Assembly: GCA_039105265.1 (NCBI GenBank)
Contig: JAPFFF010000003.1
Coordinates: forward strand, 7,874,001 to 7,938,000
Direction of reading: 5' to 3'
Length of the DNA stretch: 64,000 nt
Source of the DNA: Tritrichomonas musculus
Lineage: Eukaryota; Parabasalia; Tritrichomonadida; Tritrichomonadidae
How positions within the stretch are numbered: the first letter of the stretch is position 1; every line of letters starts with the position of its first letter. Of the stretch, positions 9,701-18,985 are shown in pieces. The notes under the pieces were generated by a model that did no database searches, was not told where the DNA came from, and saw only the letters and a program-made list of their open reading frames with translations. Made by a program: the position numbers and the translations under genes.

Positions 9701-12642
9701 TGATAATCTGAAGCATCTTTTTCTGTTCCATCTTTTAATAACACCTTGAATTCTCTAGTGCATACATTCCAAAGAGCATGCATTAATCCTTTGTCATCTT
9801 TCTCTACTATTTTATTATTTAGTTCATCATCTTTGACCATAATTATTGCTCCCGTACATAAAGCATATGCTGATGCTGTTAATCCATATAATCTGCATGT
9901 AGTTTGACACAATGTTTTAATACTTTTATTATAACATCCTTGACAATTATAACCTGTCCAATATCCTTTATTAGCGTTATTATCATCGTTTTTCCACATT
10001 AAAGACCATGTATTGCCAAAACAATATTCTTTGAAAATGAATTCTAAATTACTTGGTATATTATAATTTGAATCAACTGAGAACACCATTTTATAAAATT
10101 CATTATCTTCTGTAATTATTGATGGTTTATAGAAATAATGAACATCCGATTTATGTAATTTGAGTGCATTATCAGCCTCGATAACAGAACATTTAATTGC
10201 TTTATCAGTTTTTAATGCAGTTGGAGTGAATTGGTTCATAATACTTAAATCACCATTAATATATAATGTACGTGGATCGAATGGTAATCTTTTATCAAAT
10301 GCTATAAAAAATTTTCCATCTAATTTGCTTTGGTCAGCAGGTCCTATTGAACGAGTCATAGTAAAAGAGTTATCATTTATGATGCAATATTTTTGGTCTA
10401 TATCATACGTAATGACTGGACAGACTATTTTATTATTTCTCGAAGAGATGTAAAATTCTTTAATGTATCTTCCTTCTTCATCGTAAATAACATTCTTTCT
10501 TAAAACAATTTTAAATATTGGTCTGTTCCAATTTAAGAAACCATTCTTTCTTTCTTCAGGTACATCAATAATTAAAATATTACAGTCAATATTATTAATG
10601 GTATCTGTTATTTGTGTTATCATTCCATTTTCAATAAATAAATCTGCTAATCCTGATTCAATCGTAAAATTAGAATCACCTGATGATAAATTCGATATAT
10701 CTACACCATTAATCAATCCATTGACATTTAGATTTGCTTTGATATTAACATCACCATATACTGGTTTTTCTTTTTTAAACTGATAGTTATTTGGTGGCTC
10801 AATATAATTGCTTCCATATACTTCTAAAGCTTTCTTGAATGATTCACTATCTGAACCTGGAATAGAAACAGAGTCATCAGGCTGTTTTGGTGGTGTGCCG
10901 ATGTCAATACTCAAAGGACTAACAGCACTATTGCAGTAAATCCATTCATTTTCATTTTCATCCCATATAATATCCCCTTCTTTGTTTTTTGTATTGTTAG
11001 CCATAAAGGCTGTATAGACAGCCACACTCATTCTATCTTCATTATTCCTCCAACCTTGACATTTATTATCAAAATCGGTAATCATAATTTGAATCCAGTT
11101 TTGTCTGTCCACATCAAATATAAATGAAGGAGGCGCATCAAAGCTTCTATTTGTTCTCCAGCCAGAAGGGAAATCATCTAATGAATACCCACTCTCAGTT
11201 AATAAAACCCATCTATGAAAGAGGGCTGACCAATAATATATTTCATCATGTTCAACATCAAAAGACCTATCATTCATGAAATTGGTATGCTTTATATTTG
11301 CATCAATCTGCTGATTTTGTTTTTGATATTGATTTACCAAATCATTTATACCATCATTATTATTGTAAATCGAAAAGTCAACTACCTGTGATTGAGCCAA
11401 TTGGGCCTGGTTGTCAAAATGTAAACGACTAATATCATGTACCTGAAGATGGTCTTGAACCTCATCCACTCTATCATACAAATCAGCTAACAATTCAACA
11501 AATATAGCATCGTTCTCATCTTCAAAATTATTCTCTCCATCTTGATTACAATTGCATGATTTTATTTTTGAACAATAATCAGCCCAATAGTTTAATGATA
11601 CTATTATATTATTTATATTCAGCTGGACATCATTTAGGAATTGATTTAAACTGACCTTTACTTTTGTACCATCGATATTGTCAACTTTTATTGTATGGTC
11701 TACAGTTAATGATGTCGTAAATAGTTTTAGAGCCGATGCCAGCCCATATCCAAGAACACTAGATAACAATAGATTTTGAATTATTTTTGGATAATTTAAG
11801 TAATTATCTTTTTGGTTTTGCGTATAGATATCGATGAATTCACCAGGGCTGCTTACCTCCACTAACTGGTCTGCTTTAACTTCTTCTGTACTATTTTTAT
11901 ATTTATATCCTATTGTTTGAAGAGTATGATTTTCAGGATTGTAATGATATTGCTTTGTTCCATTTATTATCTTTGTTAAGTTTGTTTCGTTAAATACATC
12001 ATATAATATCCTTTTTATGGATTGATTCTTTTTTTCATTCTTCATAATATTCATCAACATATCAGCTAAATTATAAAATGGTTTGTAATGAAGGAAAGGT
12101 TCAGTTGGAGAAGGTTTTGGTGGTGCAGTAGGAGTTTGAACATACTTTATAACATCACATTGCCCTTTATCTTCATCCAATACTACTTGTTCATATCCGT
12201 CAGCTGCACACATCAATTCGTTGTACATATCATGGACAGCTTCACAGGTTTTTGATTCCGCTTCGATAATGTCATTGAATGTATTAACACATAATTCATC
12301 TTTGATAAGCTCTCTGTTGGACTCTACTTGTTCTGATTTCACTTCCATCAATATATTTTCTGGCGCTCTATATTCAAGTATTTGTGTAGATTTTTCAGTT
12401 ATTGGAACGTCGCCGAATCCTTCAAGACTGCCTCCATTTTCAATGTAATCGTTTACCACTCTTGCATCAACTTCAGCTTTATTGTATAGACAATTAAATT
12501 TTGGGTATTCATTTGGTTTATCATCTTGAGTAATATTTATTTGTTCATTTCCATCTTCATCTTCTCCTTCACATATTTCAAAACCATTTGCTTTAAGTTT
12601 AGATGCCACCTTGCTCTTTGCAGAATACAGTGCCAAAGACAT
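6757..12642 (-). CDS. Giant Polinton protein, fibre- or tail-like (about 1961 residues)
   Basis: The first ATG is at 12640-12642 (MSLALYSAKSKVASKL); the frame extends upstream only through a TTG. The product is Asn/Asp-rich. A central coiled-coil-like stretch (around VDTLRSEMTEQQNKTQYLK) leads straight into a Gly/Ala-rich hydrophobic segment near residues 1217-1240. Two repeat modules follow: YTKEEADAKYRSKNDL (about residue 1517) and YSKSESDEKYRSKTDL (about 1654), each followed by a GxHLVG segment. ALKSEIPDD and a related ALKSEN also occur. Such motifs are common in bacteriophage tail-fibre and baseplate proteins. A late coiled coil (ISNLQHENESLKARLDALVN) precedes a beta-rich C-terminus. A surface fibre or attachment role is inferred. 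It is divergent from the 12661 gene, with 18 bases between the ATGs. Confidence 0.7.
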   Translation of the reverse strand: MSLALYSAKSKVASKLKANGFEICEGEDEDGNEQINITQDDKPNEYPKFNCLYNKAEVDARVVNDYIENGGSLEGFGDVPITEKSTQILEYRAPENILMEVKSEQVESNRELIKDELCVNTFNDIIEAESKTCEAVHDMYNELMCAADGYEQVVLDEDKGQCDVIKYVQTPTAPPKPSPTEPFLHYKPFYNLADMLMNIMKNEKKNQSIKRILYDVFNETNLTKIINGTKQYHYNPENHTLQTIGYKYKNSTEEVKADQLVEVSSPGEFIDIYTQNQKDNYLNYPKIIQNLLLSSVLGYGLASALKLFTTSLTVDHTIKVDNIDGTKVKVSLNQFLNDVQLNINNIIVSLNYWADYCSKIKSCNCNQDGENNFEDENDAIFVELLADLYDRVDEVQDHLQVHDISRLHFDNQAQLAQSQVVDFSIYNNNDGINDLVNQYQKQNQQIDANIKHTNFMNDRSFDVEHDEIYYWSALFHRWVLLTESGYSLDDFPSGWRTNRSFDAPPSFIFDVDRQNWIQIMITDFDNKCQGWRNNEDRMSVAVYTAFMANNTKNKEGDIIWDENENEWIYCNSAVSPLSIDIGTPPKQPDDSVSIPGSDSESFKKALEVYGSNYIEPPNNYQFKKEKPVYGDVNIKANLNVNGLINGVDISNLSSGDSNFTIESGLADLFIENGMITQITDTINNIDCNILIIDVPEERKNGFLNWNRPIFKIVLRKNVIYDEEGRYIKEFYISSRNNKIVCPVITYDIDQKYCIINDNSFTMTRSIGPADQSKLDGKFFIAFDKRLPFDPRTLYINGDLSIMNQFTPTALKTDKAIKCSVIEADNALKLHKSDVHYFYKPSIITEDNEFYKMVFSVDSNYNIPSNLEFIFKEYCFGNTWSLMWKNDDNNANKGYWTGYNCQGCYNKSIKTLCQTTCRLYGLTASAYALCTGAIIMVKDDELNNKIVEKDDKGLMHALWNVCTREFKVLLKDGTEKDASDYHFQLRISIDNTGKIFNNTSYPKYSTLPVYVSCVEWQNYYKNPNAIKDLLKTFERGVLYLTLRDSSDSMRLTFRFSDEVNSTVDVYQYNKAKDCVCIGIYAEYDTIDRIPYKWSDSNIDTTKKDVELYLRKDLVDPIEEVNWDSTTNAFKYIIDQQFYDIRPNPNAATTLYTDYNITSSKIITADNITTMRSDLNVLTNNFDVVSYDVKDITSKVDTLRSEMTEQQNKTQYLKSETDKLEIMAGVALAIGATGTLMGGLSLTETGISFGFNGINGSVRCIVESGERWFGYANELPLHLLSRSIKTDLTPLIDWCNEDIKELTYDANEDTSVPSVAGVFNICNNVVHAMKPTFKMLCNAINEINNDYISKNELVRDDIIDVVGKFVNGEVHLEAEDTITDGIIKARFLVQKVSEYNDVDYEENIVTINITGGTINYQGTTDFPSCTMNDKTFVISNPNKHRVSGISIKENTAKRRMEFTTNDLAYTCDIDALHKKIDTLNEQIEKNDTALATTLNEFPTVDEVNEALDELKNNMVNMDNLYTKEEADAKYRSKNDLIYKESIDVPFENVQDSSGSWEVKIKLTSGIHLVGTISNNDGFVKEFDYLFDYNGVITEDGVNVDVEIDGTTYNLTYYKSDRFGQCFYIDNGEDSFDTKLILAEKILKQDKIALKSEIPDDYAYSKSESDEKYRSKTDLKVGNKIILPITNGPYEPEHLLGDFFSTSFIPFQEGAHLVGVTGSNVNEEFDIIFKTESTKNIHDTIAHVMDISVGTFYWEEATGVLYNYSGTYPVRVTLAEFGEEDQIALKSENDELKTKLNNYIKSHQDLAKLVGDNATKIVTMNSQISNLQHENESLKARLDALVNKLTIIKYTFSVPNSNSIRYQFEKQLDAYEGTLYLNYNETKDNVTSEEEIKINISFNVNNTPTSEYQCEPTKIWLNNIEFPLSSGNLVVNATANFIAINSTFFTSNGILLEDNTKNEIHSLL

Positions 12643-12660
12643 TTTATCTGAAATTAAATT

Positions 12661-13395
12661 ATGTTGTATAGTGTTCAGAGTCAACCAGGTAATTATAATA
12701 CGGTAAGACTTAATATTGATATCCCATGGAAATGTCCATACGTGAAGTACTATGTTTCATCTATTAATACCAAAGCCAACATATTGATGACAACGGATGA
12801 TGATTATTTAATATTTGAGTCATCACTCGGAGAAGTAAAAATAGAATTTGATGAAATGTATGCTTACTCCTTTAACTACTTAGTCAAATGCCTAAATGCA
12901 AATCAGACTGTAATCGAGTTCAAGAATATCAATAATAGAACCATTTCACTAAAACCAGTCCAAAATGTAACTTTCAAGGAAGGTAGTCATAGAGCGAAAT
13001 TGATTACTGGTTTGTTCAATACTAAACCAGGGCATATATTTCCAAATGGAGTTGAGTGCGAGGTACCTGATCTACCTATACTTGATTTGGCCAATAAGTT
13101 GTATTTAGTTTCATTACAGGGGGTAGCAACTCATTCATCAATTGGAGACCAAGAATATACCCCAAGCATCCTTGCAAACATTGACACAATGATAATGGAT
13201 CAAGAGGCAATGATAGTTAACTATGACATGACTAAGCCAATAAAAATAAAAGTTAATACGGATTCATTAAAATATTTGGAAATGAGATTAGTCGATTTCA
13301 TGTTTCAACCAGTAATATTAAAATCTCCTCTCTTCATTACCTTAAAAATAAAACCAAGCCAAGAGGCTGATATATATGACATCCTTACTAAATGA
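12661..13395 (+). CDS. Polinton protein of 244 residues, possible minor capsid or penton-like
   Basis: It starts at ATG 12661 (MLYSVQSQPGNYNTVRLNID). The sequence looks all-beta: alternating hydrophobic strands, no coiled coil, no membrane segment, and an ending SPLFITLKIKPSQEADIYDI. Size and composition would suit a single jelly-roll minor capsid protein, which Polintons encode, but I see no diagnostic motif. It is transcribed away from the giant fibre-like gene and overlaps the end of the convergent T5orf172-like gene by eight bases. Its nearness to the fibre-like gene hints at a shared vertex or attachment function; this is inference. Confidence 0.5.
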   Translation: MLYSVQSQPGNYNTVRLNIDIPWKCPYVKYYVSSINTKANILMTTDDDYLIFESSLGEVKIEFDEMYAYSFNYLVKCLNANQTVIEFKNINNRTISLKPVQNVTFKEGSHRAKLITGLFNTKPGHIFPNGVECEVPDLPILDLANKLYLVSLQGVATHSSIGDQEYTPSILANIDTMIMDQEAMIVNYDMTKPIKIKVNTDSLKYLEMRLVDFMFQPVILKSPLFITLKIKPSQEADIYDILTK

Positions 13396-13711
13396 TAGCT
13401 CTGGGACAATGATATTGGATATAAGTCCTAATAATATATATCATTTCATTCACATTCCCAACAAAGTACTCATTTCCTATAAATGCGGTTCCATCTCTTG
13501 TTGTTGCTCTCGTATAATTTTCTTCAAATATTGTTATTAATTCTTTTTCCACTTTTACTGAATCACTTACTGCTTCAATTATATATACTTCGCTGTCTTT
13601 TGGATATTGTCCCATTCTTGTTGCAATCTTATTTGTTCTACCAATTTTGTATACAGGTTGATTAGAATAAGAAAATTCCCTTTCACGAATCAAATATATG
13701 TATTCTACCAT
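13388..13711 (-). CDS. GIY-YIG/T5orf172-like small nuclease-domain protein
   Basis: The 107-residue product opens MVEYIYLIREREFSYSNQ and continues VYKIGRTN, then MGQYPKDSEVY, VEKELITIFEENY and GNEYFVGN. This order (YIYLI, YKIGRT, R...YP, E...L...F, EYF.G) is the T5orf172/MUG113 branch of the GIY-YIG fold, common in phages, giant viruses and selfish elements. The domain fills the whole protein. The ATG lies at 13709-13711. It is convergent with the 12661 gene and divergent from the polymerase gene, whose ATG lies 56 bases away. A nuclease role, perhaps homing, is inferred from the family. Confidence 0.75.
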   Translation of the reverse strand: MVEYIYLIREREFSYSNQPVYKIGRTNKIATRMGQYPKDSEVYIIEAVSDSVKVEKELITIFEENYTRATTRDGTAFIGNEYFVGNVNEMIYIIRTYIQYHCPRAII

Positions 13712-13766
13712 TTTAGGGTTAATAAATATTTAGCGTGATATTTTTTTATTTCTTATTTACACTTAA

Positions 13767-16700
13767 ATGACATACCTCTTTGATATATCAGTTGACCTCT
13801 ATTCGACTGCAAGAACGGAAGCAAGAAAAGAGTATAAGCAAAGGGTGAAAGACGTAAGAGACAAACGAAAGTTCAAGAAATATTTGAAAGAATTCATGAC
13901 CAAGGCTAAGAAAGAAATATCATTTGACATAGATATAGGTGATGATGAAGATAAGAGACTTGCTTTCACTGAAACATTAAGACAATTACACAAAGAGAAT
14001 AAGAAGAATATAGTAGTAAAAAGCGAATCATTAGGTGGTGAGGAATACAAATGGTTTACACTTTCCAAGGCACGAAGATTAGATTCAACAATAGGACATA
14101 TATCAGGGACAATAGACTTGAATGATGACTGTTCAGACAATAATCCTTGGGTTGGCAATGTATTCATCCCTGCAAAATACCAGTTGCTCTTCATTAAAAA
14201 TAGAAAGAGAGGCAAGCAAACATCATTCACTATTAATAAAGAAGATAATAAAGGTAAGTTGTATGAAGAAGAAGTTGAAGTCGACGAAGATTATCGCGAT
14301 AATCCAGAAGGTGGATTCTTCCCTTATATTAATCTCTCTGATTTAGACTTATCACAGTACCAAATATTCAAGACAGTTGATAAGAAGAACTATAAAGACA
14401 ATTGTTTGGTATATGCTTGCATTCAGTCTGGAGTATTCACTGATGAGGAAATTAATTATTTACGCTTTATGGTCAAGACTAGGTTAATCCCCAATAACTT
14501 GATATACGATATAGCCAAGCAGTTTAAATGCCATTTTGTTGTAAGAAGGATTAATGAGGGAAAAGATGTAGTAAACCAACAAGAAATAAAAATAGATACA
14601 AGAAAGAGACCATGGGCCAAAGAGTTTGACCGAATTGTTGACTTATTACTGTACAAGAACCATTACATGATATATAAACCCCTAAATGGTGTTAAACCTA
14701 TGGCAATATTTCGCAAGCTATTTAAAGAAGGAAAGTTCAGAGAAATAAAGTCCTGTGAAATGAATATCTTAGCAACGAATGAATACAACTCTCACTTAGC
14801 GGATTATACAGACCTTGAATATGATCCTGAATTGTGCTGTAAACTAATAGATTCATCAGAGACGAAAAAGGAGAGAGAGTGGAGTAGGATTTATTATTCT
14901 GATTTTGAAACTAATACCACTGTATCACCCCATATGCCTTATCTAAATATTACTGTGTACAGGACCAAAGAGTTAATTCATAAAATGATATTTGATGGGG
15001 AGAATATTGCTGACAGATTACTAAAGTCATTGGAGAACAATTCTCTCATTTACTTCCATAACCTTAAATATGATGCTTGTTTCTTTATAAATACTCCTGG
15101 ATGGGATGTACAAATAACAGAGAGAAGTGGAACGATTCTGCAAATAGTCATGACAAAGTATAAACCTAACAAGAGATTAACTTTCCGCAATAGCTACTCT
15201 ATCATCCCTGCTGCATTAGCTTCATTTGGTAAGATGTTTCAGTTACCAGTTCATAAAGAGGTAATGGCCTATAAAATATATACTGAAAGGAACATAAATA
15301 GGAAAACTGTCTCTGCGCTTGAATTTCAACTACAGTATTACTTAGAGAACCAAGACAAGAAACCATTGACACAGATAAAACAAGACTGGAAGCAATTAAT
15401 AGATAATGCAAAAGCTTGTGGTGCATATGTTGGAGGAGCTATTGATATTATGAAGTATGCTATCTATTATTGCAAACTGGATTGCATAGTATTGATGAAG
15501 GGAGTAGAGAAATTTAATAGAGATCTGGTAGAAGTATTTAAGCAGACGAAGACAAAGATGCTTGATGTCCATAACTTTATATCCATTAGCTCTATTGGCT
15601 ACTATTATGCATATAAATTTGGTTGCTTTGATGGGTGTTATCAACTTAGTGGTAAACCACAAAACTTCATTCAGAGATGCGTTAGTGGAGGTAGAACAAT
15701 GACAGCTAATAATGAAAAGCAATATATAGAGGAAAGGATACAAGATTTTGATGCAGTCAGTTTATATCCTAGTGCAATGAGTATTATGTCTGGTGTACCT
15801 AAAGGAGTGCCAGAAGTAATTCGCCTGGAGGCCTCAGGTACTAATCGTGCGGGCCCATCGGATATGTTTACGAAAGAATTATTAGATTTTGATCAGTTCT
15901 TCATTGAAATCAATATCAAGAAGATCAAGTGCAAGGCTGACAAACCATATAAATTTGGTCAAATATTTAGTAGGAATGATCAAGGGTCAAAAATATTTAA
16001 CAACAACCCATCAACAATTATTACATAGACAAGAGAGCTTTTATGGACTTGATGGAGTTTTATGATTTCGATTATGAGTTTATTAGAGGATATTACTTTG
16101 ACAAAGGATTCAACAACAAGATTAATGTATTTATAGAGAAATTGTTCAATCTAAGAAGGAGATACCAAGATGCTAACAATCCATTGCAACAAACCATCAA
16201 ACTACTTCTTAATTCCATTTACGGAAAATCTATCCTAAAGGCAACAACAACTGAAACTAAATGTATACCAAAAGATAAAGCCATTAAATATATATGGAAG
16301 AACTATAATTACATAACAGAGGTGATAGAGAACAAGTCAATTGATAATGTATATGTTAAGAAGGTTAAACCAATAAACAGTCATTTTAATTTACCTCATT
16401 TTGGTGCTAGTGTCTTGTCATGGAGCAAACATCTTATGAATAGGGTAATGAGTACTGCAGAGCAAAATGGAATAGACATCTACTATACTGACTGTGACAG
16501 TCTTCATTTAAAAGAAATTGATGTACCGAGAATTGCACAAATCTTTAAAAACAAATACCATAAAGAATTAATAGGTAAGAAAATGACACAATTCCACTGT
16601 GATTTCGATTCATTTGAAGGTGCTATTGGATCAGTTTATTCTAGAAAATTAATAGCATTAGGAAAGAAATCTTATCTTGATATCCTCGTTGATGAAAAAG

Positions 16701-16918
16701 GTAATGAAGGCTATCATATAAGAATGAAAGGAATTCCTAAGCAATGTATATTAAACAAGTGTAAACGAATGGGTATTACAGTAGAGGAGTTATATGAAAG
16801 GATGTATCACGGGGAGGAAATAACATTTAATTTATTAGATGGTGCTAACTGTTTTAGGAAATCATCTTCTTACCAACAAATTAATATTCCGGTTTTCACA
16901 AGAAAGATCAAATTCTAA
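13767..16918 (+). pseudogene. Protein-primed DNA polymerase B of the Polinton (broken about once)
   Basis: This region encodes the replicative polymerase of the element, which copies its linear DNA using a terminal protein as primer. The exonuclease site shows as SDFETN near 14900, and YFHNLKYD follows. Polymerase motif A is DAVSLYPS near 15750, motif B NSIYGKS near 16215 and motif C YTDCDS near 16485. An N-terminal region of several hundred residues includes DNCLVYACIQSG, a segment seen in other Polinton polymerases. The reading appears interrupted about once, so this copy is taken as a fossil. It lies in a rightward block with two downstream genes. Confidence 0.9.
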
Positions 16919-16959
16919 AAACTTTTCTAATTTTTTTATTGTTACTCACATAACAAGAT

Positions 16960-17730
16960 ATGAGCAGGATTAGGTGGAACACAAAATTAGTTGCTGATGA
17001 AATGCTAAAAGAAAACTGTATATTAATAAGTGAATACAAAAGAGGTGATATTAGAATCAAATACATGTTTGAAGAAAATGAGTATTCTGTTAGATGGAGT
17101 GATTGGACGAATAAAACCAAACCTTCAAGACCTCATTTAACAGGTGGTAACAGAAAAACAAAACCTCATAAGAAATGGACCAATGAAACAGTAAACGAAC
17201 TATTAAAACAAGATGGTTGTGAGTTAGCAGATGAATATAAAAGTACAAAACAAAGGATCAGGTATAAATATCAAAATTCATATTATTGGACAACAATTGA
17301 CGATTGGATTCATCATCATTCACGACCACATTTATTTGTAAATGAGCTTGAACAACGATTTAGAGAATATTTGGAAGAGAAAAATATAGAATTCATAACC
17401 CAAAAATCATTTGAAGATCTGAAATCAGAAAAGAATTATAGACTAAGATTTGACTTTTATCTACCACAATTGAATTTGTTAGTAGAGATTGATGACAGAA
17501 GTCATACAAGTGATGATGAACAAGTAGATAATGGTAAGATAAAAGATTTGTATTGTATCAAGCATAAGTTAAAACTATTAAGAATAGATGAAACAACTCC
17601 AATTAATGAATATGAAAACGCTTTAACAGAAATGAAGGAATCAGATTTATATGTACTAAGATATGGCAGACTTTATAAGAATTACAACGGAATGTATAGA
17701 GAAACAATAACTAGTATCAACAATGAATAA
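16960..17730 (+). CDS. PD-(D/E)XK-like nuclease with two N-terminal repeat modules (256 residues)
   Basis: The C-terminal half carries RLRFDFYLPQLNLLVEIDDR, then SHTSDDEQ and KIKDLYCIKHKLKLLRID. This is the Vsr/DUF559-like arrangement of the PD-(D/E)XK fold: an Asp, a short strand, then E-x-D, then a D..K helix and an LLRI strand. The N-terminal half has two related modules, each opening with a W-N/T box (RWNTKLVADEMLKENCILIS and KWTNETVNELLKQDGCELAD) and ending near SRPHL. They resemble the small DNA-recognition repeats joined to such nucleases in phages and giant viruses. The ATG is at 16960, 41 bases after the polymerase gene. A cargo or homing nuclease is likely. Catalysis is not proven. 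Confidence 0.65.
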   Translation: MSRIRWNTKLVADEMLKENCILISEYKRGDIRIKYMFEENEYSVRWSDWTNKTKPSRPHLTGGNRKTKPHKKWTNETVNELLKQDGCELADEYKSTKQRIRYKYQNSYYWTTIDDWIHHHSRPHLFVNELEQRFREYLEEKNIEFITQKSFEDLKSEKNYRLRFDFYLPQLNLLVEIDDRSHTSDDEQVDNGKIKDLYCIKHKLKLLRIDETTPINEYENALTEMKESDLYVLRYGRLYKNYNGMYRETITSINNE

Positions 17731-17792
17731 AAAATCTTCATCTTATTTTTGGTTTGGGTTAACAGGTTAGTTCTAACCCTATTTTTCTAACC
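17729..17792 (+). repeat. 64-bp 3'-end repeat, copy 1
   Basis: Begins within the stop codon of the nuclease gene. It contains CTTCATCTTATTTTTGG and the self-complementary core GGGTTAACAGG...CTAACCC. The complement recurs at 18986-19049 with about one mismatch, and a more divergent copy lies at 18891-18965. Confidence 0.9.
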
Positions 17793-17836
17793 TTTATTTT
17801 TTTAGTTAATTTTTATCTTCCATTTACATAAACCTA

Positions 17837-18889
17837 ATGATAGCGCAAACAAATACACAAGCTGAACCCTCCTGCCTCGTTCGACACTCGGAGAACGCGA
17901 GAGACTTCAATGTTAATGAATATCTTGTTGACCTAATACCTAAACCAATATCTGATGTAAATGGGAAAGTTGATAAGTATTATGATATTCATGGAAACCC
18001 TATTAAGCCTCTTGTGGAAGTTAGTTGCGAGAAGGAATTAAACACAAAGAGAATGATTATGAGGGATTTGCTAACCAATAACTATAATCCTGATGCTTAT
18101 GATGTTAAGTTTGAGCACAACAATAAATATATCAAAGACGTTTTCACTATGATTTCAAGTCTTCCAAAGATAATGCCAATATCACAGACAAAACCATTTG
18201 AACCAATATTTAATGAAATAGAAGTATTAAAAACAGATAGTGCAGAACTTAAGAAGTTTCTACGTAAAATGAATGTACAGTTTGTTGGTTATTATTGTGA
18301 CCACAATGCTATGAATGAGAAGTGCGATAAAGTAGTTATGAGTACAAGTGAACTTTTGGAGAGTGAAGACTTTGAGAAATATAAAGAGTTTATTGAAAGA
18401 TACGCTAACTGTATATATGATGTATTCTGTTATTACTGGTATGATATGGAAAACAATAATAATCATGAGAGCTTAAGAAGTAAGGTTAATGAATTTCATA
18501 TTGATTACAATACCTTATTGAAGCTTAGATGCTGTATTACGAGGATTAATACTAAAATATTTAATATCAATTCAAGTTCCAATAAACGTTGCAGCAAGTG
18601 TGAGGCCAAACAGAGATTATATGAATATACTTTGCGTGAAGTTCAACGTATGAGAGCTGAACAGGAAGAAATCGATAGGCAGTTTGATGAGTCTGATTAC
18701 GATTTAGCCAAGTTTATGCAGAACAATTATCCAAGCATTGATAGATTATTGTTAAAGGATGTTCAGCAGAGATATGCCAAAGAGTTTGGACAAAAATTAA
18801 CATTTGCACAATTAACAGAAAAGATTGAACAGACAGGCAAATGGAAGATAACAAAGGTTCATAACATTATGTATGTGAGTAAATTGTAA
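17837..18889 (+). CDS. Polinton protein of 350 residues, unknown, cysteine-containing
   Basis: ATG at 17837 (MIAQTNTQAEPSCLVRHSEN). The first half is polar, with no clear domain. The middle is Tyr/Cys-rich (YYCDHNAMNEKC and CIYDVFCYYWYD). Then LRCCITRI and RCSKCEAKQR could form a zinc knuckle, followed by a basic coiled helix (LREVQRMRAEQEEIDRQ) and a C-terminal segment (LLLKDVQQRYAKEFGQKLTF) that looks like a small winged-helix domain. A DNA-binding or replication role would suit its place after the polymerase and nuclease genes, but I do not recognise the family. Copies of the 64-bp repeat stand on both sides. Confidence 0.55.
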   Translation: MIAQTNTQAEPSCLVRHSENARDFNVNEYLVDLIPKPISDVNGKVDKYYDIHGNPIKPLVEVSCEKELNTKRMIMRDLLTNNYNPDAYDVKFEHNNKYIKDVFTMISSLPKIMPISQTKPFEPIFNEIEVLKTDSAELKKFLRKMNVQFVGYYCDHNAMNEKCDKVVMSTSELLESEDFEKYKEFIERYANCIYDVFCYYWYDMENNNNHESLRSKVNEFHIDYNTLLKLRCCITRINTKIFNINSSSNKRCSKCEAKQRLYEYTLREVQRMRAEQEEIDRQFDESDYDLAKFMQNNYPSIDRLLLKDVQQRYAKEFGQKLTFAQLTEKIEQTGKWKITKVHNIMYVSKL

Positions 18890-18890
18890 A

Positions 18891-18965
18891 GGTTAGAAAA
18901 ATAGGGTTAAAACTAACCTGTTAACCCAATGACCAAAAATACTAAAAAATCATCTTATATTTTTG
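18891..18965 (-). repeat. 64-bp 3'-end repeat, divergent copy 2
   Basis: Starts one base after the TAA of the 350-residue gene, inverted relative to copy 1. GGTTAGAAAAATAGGGTTAA and CCTGTTAACCC are kept; the outer part is diverged and slightly longer. Confidence 0.8.
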
Positions 18966-18985
18966 TTTATCAGATGGCTGTGAAT

